From: Lenisia limosa
Taxonomy: Eukaryota; Breviatea
Assembly: GCA_001655205.1 (NCBI GenBank)
Contig: LPNZ01003697.1
Location: forward strand, 1-29,866
DNA length: 29,866 nucleotides
Direction of reading: 5' to 3'
Of this stretch, positions 24,101 to 29,866 are shown in pieces. Below the pieces are notes generated by a model. It was given only the letters and a program-made list of their open reading frames with translations. It had not been told where the DNA came from and did not search any database. Made by a program: the position numbers and the translations under genes. Numbering within the stretch: position 1 is the stretch's first letter; the number at the start of each line of letters is the position of its first letter.

Positions 24101-25291
24101 GCAGAAGCTCTTCGTTGTGGGTGGGTTTTTCTTGATTTTGACGACGCCAATAGAAATTGAGTTGCATTGCCAATTTGCATCTGTGTTTTTGATAGACAAT
24201 AGGTTTAAACCTACAAGTGATAATCAGATCATTCCAATGCCCGAAGCTGATGCCTACCCCGAGGTCTGTTATAAGGAAAAATATATCAGCATTGTCTTTT
24301 TCACCTTACCTATTCAGATGTTTGGAGCTAATGCTTATAAACTTGTCGTCAAAACCCGTATGCCTTTCAGAACTGTTTATTATTTCATTCAGTCAAATTG
24401 AACTTGCCTTAATTTCTTCAGGCTCAGGCCGCCTCTACTGCAGAGGAAGAGCGTACACTGGATCTTGCTTGAATGCGGAATCCTCAGATCTGGTTTGGGA
24501 ATAGCGTTGATAGTTTGAAAAAGAAACATTGTGATAAATGACCGCACACTAAATATTCACAACGCAGAAAGACAAATGGTATGGACTGGACAACTTTAAC
24601 AAATATGACTCACCTACGGTTTGCATCAAGTCTAATTGGAATAAAATCACCAAACAGGTTCTCACTGTTGCAAACGCTGTTCATTTTACCATTCTTGTTT
24701 TGGGTAGGCTGTGTTTTTTTTTTTTTTGTTTTTTTTTTTTTNNNNNNNNNNNNNNNNNNNNNNNNNNNNNNNNNNNNNNNNNNNNNNNNNNNNNNNNNNN
24801 NNNNTATGACATTTATTTTAATATTTAATAACCCCTTGCAGAAAATGGTAATATTTTGCGCCTTCAAAACGGCGATATCGTTGATATCACTGATGATATT
24901 CGCTCCCAAGGATGTTATAAGTGAGGAGGATCCTAAAGTGGAGTTGCGTTTTTTGTTTTTAATATTCCCAGGATTTCAAGAGTTGCCGCAGGACACAACG
25001 ATATCGCCCTTTGGGGACGTGAGGGGGGAGGGGTGCTTCACTACACCCATTCGCATTTCTCCACGATTTCTTTTGACACTTCTTAACATCTCAGATTGTG
25101 AGACCAACGCCGCCCTCCTGATCTCCAAGGACACAACCACTTGCAGTTCATCTTCTGTTCCCATCTACACTCCACATAAGGTTTGCGTTCGGAATAATGT
25201 CTGGGCTTATTTGTAGTTGCCCGAACCTTCAGGCCCAATCAGTGACATCCAGCTGTCAAGAGCTGCAGTTTTCTTCAGGGTTCGAAAGTAA
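21102..25291 (+). CDS. Secreted protein with sushi/CCP-like modules and RCC1-type propeller repeats
   Basis: A multi-exon gene. The first exon begins MKNHHLILVCLIPCIFCIKI, a good secretion signal. Early exons are joined by introns of 47 nt (21178-21224) and 42 nt (21328-21369). Exons 21730-21776, 21833-21914 and 22029-22171 carry Cys/Trp patterns of CCP modules (VICNIIHGWSSLPSCVP; NGTNWETPKTLGKWPRC). From 22544 onward come degenerate RCC1-like repeats: CGVTDYNMFGLG, ADGYVFSG, DGEVFGMGCSADNELGI, QFIGHSAMIVL, SGRLYCRGRAYTGSCL, VANAVHFTILVLG, SRVAAGHNDIALWGREGGG. The final exon reads LPEPSGPISDIQLSRAAVFF and ends in TAA. Retained cysteines fit an extracellular protein. I saw no transmembrane anchor at the C-terminus. 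One junction (21914 to 22029) is out of phase in my model, and a gap (24742-24804) falls in an intron. The function is unknown; binding at the cell surface or outside the cell is inference. Confidence 0.72.
21607..21690. repeat. AT-rich ATATGATATA tract in an intron
   Basis: ATATGATAT words and their complements repeat within the intron before the first CCP exon. The make-up is like the tracts at 4932-5060, 18213-18340 and 28383-28490. Confidence 0.65.
21730..22171 (+). other. Sushi/CCP-like module exons
   Basis: The first module spans two exons: KCSYKCADQYQ then PAVICNIIHGWSSLPSC, matching the CCP ending C-x-G-W-x-P-x-C. The second is seen in the exon 22029-22171 as NGTNWETPKTLGKWPRC followed by LPCSHLECSVP. 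The second exon's downstream donor (C|GTATGA at 22172) joins in phase to VEGCGVTDYNMFGLG, which supports this frame. Confidence 0.6.
23697..23745. repeat. Perfect 12-bp stem-loop in a long intron
   Basis: ATACAGTGACCG (23697-23708) is exactly complementary to CGGTCACTGTAT (23734-23745), with a 25-nt loop. A diverged third copy of the arm in reverse orientation (CTTATCGTGGTCAGTG, about 23838-23853) lies nearby. The host intron of the secreted-protein gene (about 23389-23942) is far longer than its neighbours. Confidence 0.7.
24742..24804. other. Assembly gap next to T runs
   Basis: A run of N follows long T homopolymers (about 24713-24741) in an intron of the secreted-protein gene. Confidence 0.98.
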
Positions 25292-25388
25292 TGCACAAGT
25301 GAAATATGTATGATATCATATATTATTATTATCCCAGAGTTTGTTTGTGTGTGTGTCTACCTCCCAAACTCAAGAAATTAATAATACA
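25292..25388. other. Convergent intergenic region
   Basis: Only 97 bp separate the TAA of the secreted-protein gene from the TAA of the CFAP20-domain gene. It contains a short GT-dinucleotide run (about 25342-25354) and AT-rich sequence. The two transcripts probably overlap at their 3' ends. Confidence 0.6.
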
Positions 25389-28300
25389 TTATTTAAGCTG
25401 ATAATATTTGTTGGTTTTCGGATCAAAGTAGCACTCCAAGACGGGATCATAAAGAAGTTCAATTTCTAAAGTTATAAGCGCCGGTTCTTTAATAGCATTC
25501 TCTAAAGTGAAACATACCTTCGTCACCCTCATCTGCCTCATCTTCGCCATCATCCTCCATCACGTCTTCTTGGTCTGTTGGAGGGTCTTCAGCTGTGTAA
25601 GTTGGGGTTTCTAAAATAATAATAAAAACGAAGAAAAGGTTAATCAAGCAACAAGAACAAACCTTCGGTGTGCTCAATATCATTAGGAGGGGGCGTTCGA
25701 GTCATTGCAGATACTGGAAGGACCTCGGGTGTAAATGGTCGGTTATCAGCTCCAACCGCACGAGCGCTAAACTGTCAAAAGGTCCGTCTACAGAACTGAA
25801 GAGCCCTATTATTACCTTTCATAGCTCTCATCGTCGTCAAATGAGTCGTCCCCATGTGATCCCTGAATTTAGTTACTCAAGAAAAAATAAATATCTCAGC
25901 AAGGCAACAGTTCATAAAATCAAAACGGTTCATCCCCCTACAAATCCGGAATCCAGATAAATGGATTCAGTCACACCAGCATGTCGGGGAGACAAGGCTC
26001 GATACCCGTCAGCTCTTGATGGTAAAAGGACTTTATGAAGGCAACTCAGACAAAATTCAATGATCCATAGTCACAGAAAGCATAGTCGATAGGGTGAAAA
26101 AAAACTGAAAGGCTGTCATACGATCTGGGTGGAGTGGTACGGCCAGGCTCTTGTTGACTTGTTGGAGAGAGAAAAGGGGACTGTGAAGGTGCTACAGAAT
26201 AAGAGTCTGAATAATACTCTTATTGAAATATCCTCTTCTTACTATTGGGGTTTGAGATTTCAGCAATTCGGCTATTTACCTAAAGCATAAGAAAAACGTA
26301 ACATTTTATGATATGTCTGATAAGATAGATCCAGATACAAAGAACACCAACCCACATCATCAGGCGTGTAACTTTTAGCAGGTTCAGGGGTACTCCGCTC
26401 CCGAGTGAAGTCCTGAGATCTTCTTTCTTCCGCAGACACGTTGATAAAGTTGACTTGATCTATTTTGCAATATTAAAATGGATTGAATTGATACAGTTAC
26501 AAACTTACCGTCATAATTGTCATCTTCCATGAGTACGTCAGCATCAGCATCGGCTTCACTGCGATGTGGTCAATACAAAGAAAAAGAGATCTATCATTTA
26601 CTTCAAACTAAATTCCCCCATTCCAAATAGAAACAATTATCCTACCCCCACCAATAATGTGCAGTGCTGGTGTTCAAAACCGACTCTTCTACAGGAGAAG
26701 CTGTTGAGAGTACTTGGTCCATGAGAGCCTAATGCTGATTAATAGTGTTGGTGAATTGGAGATCCCATAATATCTATTCACAGTAGACCCCTAGTTGTGC
26801 TACAACGTACCGAAAGTCCGCCTGGGCCAATATCTACAACACCACCGGTACCAAAACTCCCCATATGGATGGGTGACTCCATCTCCTGAAACGTTATCAT
26901 TTGGTACACTCTTGAAATTCACATCGAAAAGACACTAAAAACAACCACAGCCATTCCCACGACTGGCTCCTGGGGCTCTGCTTTCATTTCTCTGATTTCA
27001 TCTTCAAGATCCAAAACACGTTGTCGTTGAGCCTAATATTGTAACATAATGATATAAGACACATGCTTCAATACAAAACCCAACCAACATGCACATCTTG
27101 ATCTGAGGGGCCAAGTGGTGAGTCTAAGTCTTCACCGCTATCATCAATGAAACGAACAGAACGCCCATGTGAAGTGGTCATTGGTTGCTCCTTGAAGATG
27201 AAACAGCCAACTCTAAATCTCACGCAAGAAAAATACAATAGATATTCATCATACTGGTTCAGGTTCATCATAATCATCTGTTTGATTCTCCTGGTAACGC
27301 GAAGGTATTCCTGGAAATGAAATAAAAAAAAAATCCAATTCAGCCTTCAAAAATACAGAAGAACACCATGTGATATTGTAAACTGTAAACAAACTCACTG
27401 TCATAAGAAGAAGCTGGCCGCCCAGAAGTTGGTCTACTCCCAAGAGAAACCACAGTACTTGAAACCCTGAAGCAATGAAAAAATGGTGTTGTAGTTGTAG
27501 TTGTAAATATCATTTGCAAATCAAACATTCAATTCACGAAGTACAATTCAAGAAGTATTGTGCTTAACTCTTTTTCAGTCCTTCTGCCAGGTGTTGAAGT
27601 GCGTCGTGAAGGTGATGTAACAGGAGGAGCTTGATTGGTCCTCTTTATGATGGTCAAAAAAGTAAACAAAGGGGGGAAACTATCATAAGCCTGCTGTACA
27701 AAAAAATGAGACATAAAAAAAACCTTCAAACACTTACCATCTGTCCAGTCGGCTCAGCTGCTCGTTGACTGCAAGCATTAAATAATAGAAAACGTTGTCA
27801 GAATGTCCTACAACGACGTCCTAATACCCCCATTGCAATATGGTACCTACGTTGGTCTACGTCCTGCTGTGGGAATTCGTGAGGTTGCTGTGCCTGAAAC
27901 AGTTATAATCCAAAGCCAAAAAACAAAAACTTATGTCGGATACCCACTTCCCTCAAACCAGTCCGACTTGTTGCAGTATGGATACGTGAGGAGCCTGCTG
28001 TGGGCACGCGAGAAGAGCTCTGAAAGGATGAAAAGATAAATCATTTTGAAAGAAACCAAAGTGAAACCTGTTGCATTGAACAATTGTCTTCACCCTCTTC
28101 TACCGTTGAAAGGCGGGAAGGAGGTGTCTGGAAGCGTGAAGGAAATACTGTCAAAAATAGACTTTATAATCATTAAACAGTAAAAGTGAATCTTATCAAG
28201 ATTCCAGAACTGAATACTCATCCAGCTCACCATTGATGTTGCAGGGGATTTGTTTATTCTGGAGTCAGCAGGTAGCCTCCTACCAAACGCCAGTTTGACA

Positions 28301-29866
28301 GCAGACTGGTTTATGAGTAACCGTCTTCGGAAAAATAACAGAGTATACACTAAAAAAAAGTGGTAATGTTCTATAAATACAGTATGTATGCTTTATAATA
28401 TATATCATATATTATATATACTATGTATATCATATACATATACTACATAAAATAAAATAGTATATGTGTGTACATATATACAGTGTATTTAATTTAGATT
28501 TCAAATAACAAACCTCAGTTTTGTGAATAGGCTCGTCGTGTTGAACCTGTATGGTCAATTACTAAAAAATGCGAAAAAAAAACTACCTGAGACTGCTCTT
28601 CATCAAGATCCGCAATGATGTCATGAACAACAGTAACCTTGAGTACTCCAGACTAAAGAGGTAAACGCCATGAGTTCAGTAATAGAAGAACACAGAAGAT
28701 CTGTTCTGCCCTGACTACTGTGAAATCCTGTGCTCTTGGAATAGGATCATGTCCGCCTCCAGGTATCACTGTATCGTCACCATAGGCTGTCAGATCTAAA
28801 CCTTCAATTTGAAAAACGTAACAGTGGCTGTACACGTACAGATATGAACATAAACATTATAAAGGTGAAATCAACAGTAGAAGTGTAAAATATGACTATT
28901 GATGTAGAATACGCTCATCTACACTCAATGAACTCTCCTCACCTTCGGGAGGCATATTTTTCAGTGTGAACAGTTTACGAAGCTGAATAGTAAGAGAATT
29001 CATTTTCATAAAGGACAAAAAAAAATACCTTGCAAGATGCCTTGATAATGATAGTGTCAAGAGAGGCACAAGGTTGTCCCCAGCCATGAGTAGCAATAGT
29101 AGGAAGGTCCACAACAAAATTTGTCCAGATATTACGCGGTAATTGATGGAGTGGTGCCTATAAAGAGTAAAATTAAAAAAAAAAACAAAAAAAAAATGAA
29201 TTACCTGCAACAACTCATCACCTGTAAATGAAGAGGATGGCTTTCAACTTTGTTGAAGGCGGTAGACAGGACTATTCGCCGCTTTGCTCTCTTCGAGTCG
29301 GTCATCCTGATAAGTAATAAATTGCACTTAATAAGTCTAAATAAATGATAGCATAAACAAGAGACTCACAAAAGCTCCACAGAGAAGGACGTTCCAGGGC
29401 CAACGAGAACTTGTAACACCAAAAAGGCTTGTACAAGTTGCACTACTCCTCATTAGTATAATCTCCAAAGATTTTATAAAAAAAAAACTCGTTCAATGCC
29501 GAAATCTTATAACTTTAATAATAAACCTAACATACATGGCTTTTTGTCGTTTTTTGGTAGTTGCAGCTGCGTTGTTTTGCCCCCTTCAATCTACAGATCG
29601 AGTCAACACGTAAAAGGAAACCTGCAGACAAAATTGTATTCAAATCGCACAAACCTGAAAAACATAACCTTTGCTTGGCTTGTCATATATCTTCTTCACA
29701 TTGCCGGAAACCTTGATAACATTAAATAGGATGATAAATACAAGCTGCAATTCATAAAACCCTCTCCAACATATCCTTACATAAGACGTCGCTTCAACAT
29801 ACCTTACAGTCACCAAGGGGGTTACTACCCTGAGGGGAAAGGATTTCAACACTTGGCCCTCCCTGG
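25389..29866 (-). CDS. CFAP20-domain-containing ciliary protein, CFAP20DC/C3orf67-like (5' end outside window)
   Basis: A multi-exon gene entering from the right edge. The first visible exon (29803-29866) reads QGGPSVEILSPQGSNPLGDC, matching the start of CFAP20-type domains, so only a few N-terminal codons are missing. In-phase exons follow: GNVKKIYDKPSKGYVFQ, EGGKTTQLQLPKN, FLVLQVLVGPGTSFSVELL, MTDSKRAKRRIVLSTAF, IWTNFVVDL, SLDTIIIKASCK and LRKLFTLKNMPPEG (28943-28982). The domain is a jelly-roll-like beta fold found in ciliary proteins (family knowledge). The rest is disordered, rich in Ser, Thr, Arg and Pro (TSRIPTAGRRPT), with a short helix QRQRVLDLEDEIREMKA (about 26980-27030) and an acidic stretch DVMEDDGEDEADEGDE (about 25519-25566). 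The last exon ends LYDPVLECYFDPKTNKYYQL, Lys and TAA at 25389-25391. Its presence implies that the organism builds cilia or flagella. Confidence 0.85.
28383..28490. repeat. AT-rich palindromic tract in an intron
   Basis: ATATATCATATATTATATATAC-type words with TATGTATATCATATACATA palindromes. It lies in an intron of the CFAP20-domain gene and resembles the other three intronic tracts. Confidence 0.65.
28880..29866 (-). other. CFAP20 domain exons
   Basis: Seven consecutive exons reproduce the order of conserved blocks of the CFAP20/CFAP20DC domain: QGGPSVEI, YDKPSKGYVFQ, TQLQLPKN, FLVLQVLV, SFSVELL plus RAKRRIVLSTAF, IWTNFVVDL and KASCKLRKLFTLK. Splice phases agree at the joins checked. The next exon (about 28730-28800) reads LTAYGDDTVIPGGGHDPIPR and leads into the disordered region. 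Confidence 0.85.

Larger units (their letters stand above)
22544..25291 (+). other. RCC1/BLIP-II-like repeat region
   Basis: At least six copies of the RCC1 pattern were read across short exons. Each alternates a DG-x-V/L-F/Y-x-x-G strand pair with a V-x-x-A/G-G-x-x-H/Y-x-x-x-L pair. Clearest copies: DGEVFGMGCSADNELGI (about 23308-23360), TAVQFIGHSAMIVL (about 23960-24001), FGANAYKLVVKT (about 24323-24358), SGRLYCRGRAYTGSCL (about 24422-24470), TVANAVHFTILVLG (about 24665-24706) and SRVAAGHNDIALWGREGGG (about 24975-25031). The repeats probably form one seven-bladed propeller. Confidence 0.7.

Noticed and set aside
24581-25216. A 211-codon plus-strand open frame across the gap
   Set aside because: It reads through a run of N and a poly-T tract. 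RCC1-like repeats are found in other frames of the same exons, so the long frame is accidental.
1-29866. Non-standard genetic code (TAA/TAG as Gln, or TGA as Trp)
   Set aside because: In-frame stops inside exons could be removed by plausible introns, and the reconstructed genes end in ordinary TAA or TGA stops; no reassignment is needed.
1-29866. CRISPR arrays, insertion sequences, tRNA or rRNA genes
   Set aside because: No spaced direct repeats, transposase motifs or recognisable RNA genes were seen on either strand; the sequence is eukaryotic and intron-rich.

Overview
The window is nuclear DNA from an intron-rich eukaryote, most likely a single-celled flagellate or ciliated protist. It is AT-rich. 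Almost every gene is cut by many short GT-AG introns (several of about 40-60 nt, others up to about 550 nt), and intergenic gaps are only about 100-500 bp. One gene belongs to a ciliary family. The standard genetic code fits the reconstructed reading frames, with TAA and TGA seen as terminal stops. I cannot name the species from sequence alone. Five assembly gaps (runs of N) all fall in introns, and four of them abut or lie close to long homopolymers.

Layout. (1) Minus strand, left edge to about 9005: a very large WDR81 / GFS12 / LvsG-type gene. It encodes a kinase-like segment, a BEACH domain, a second kinase-like segment, helical HEAT/ARM-like repeats and the first WD40 blades; the 3' end runs off the left edge. 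(2) Plus strand, 9503-12733: a bZIP transcription factor with an AT-hook just before the basic region. (3) Minus strand, 12973-20791: a long Ser/Pro-rich, apparently disordered, basic protein with an AT-hook, family unknown. (4) Plus strand, 21102-25291: a secreted protein with a signal peptide, sushi/CCP-like modules and a chain of RCC1-type propeller repeats. (5) Minus strand, 25389 to beyond the right edge: a CFAP20-domain (CFAP20DC/C3orf67-like) ciliary protein with a disordered middle and a conserved tyrosine-rich C-terminal tail.

The five genes alternate in strand, giving two divergent promoter regions (9006-9502 and 20792-21101) and two tight convergent ends (12734-12972 and 25292-25388). 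They do not form an obvious pathway: the products point to endosomal membrane traffic, transcription, a nuclear or chromatin role (inferred), the cell surface or exterior, and the cilium. ATATGATATA-rich palindromic tracts recur inside introns of four genes. Two further inverted repeats sit in introns of genes 3 and 4.

Exon boundaries were placed by eye from reading-frame continuity, splice consensus and family resemblance. Gene identities are firmer than individual junctions.
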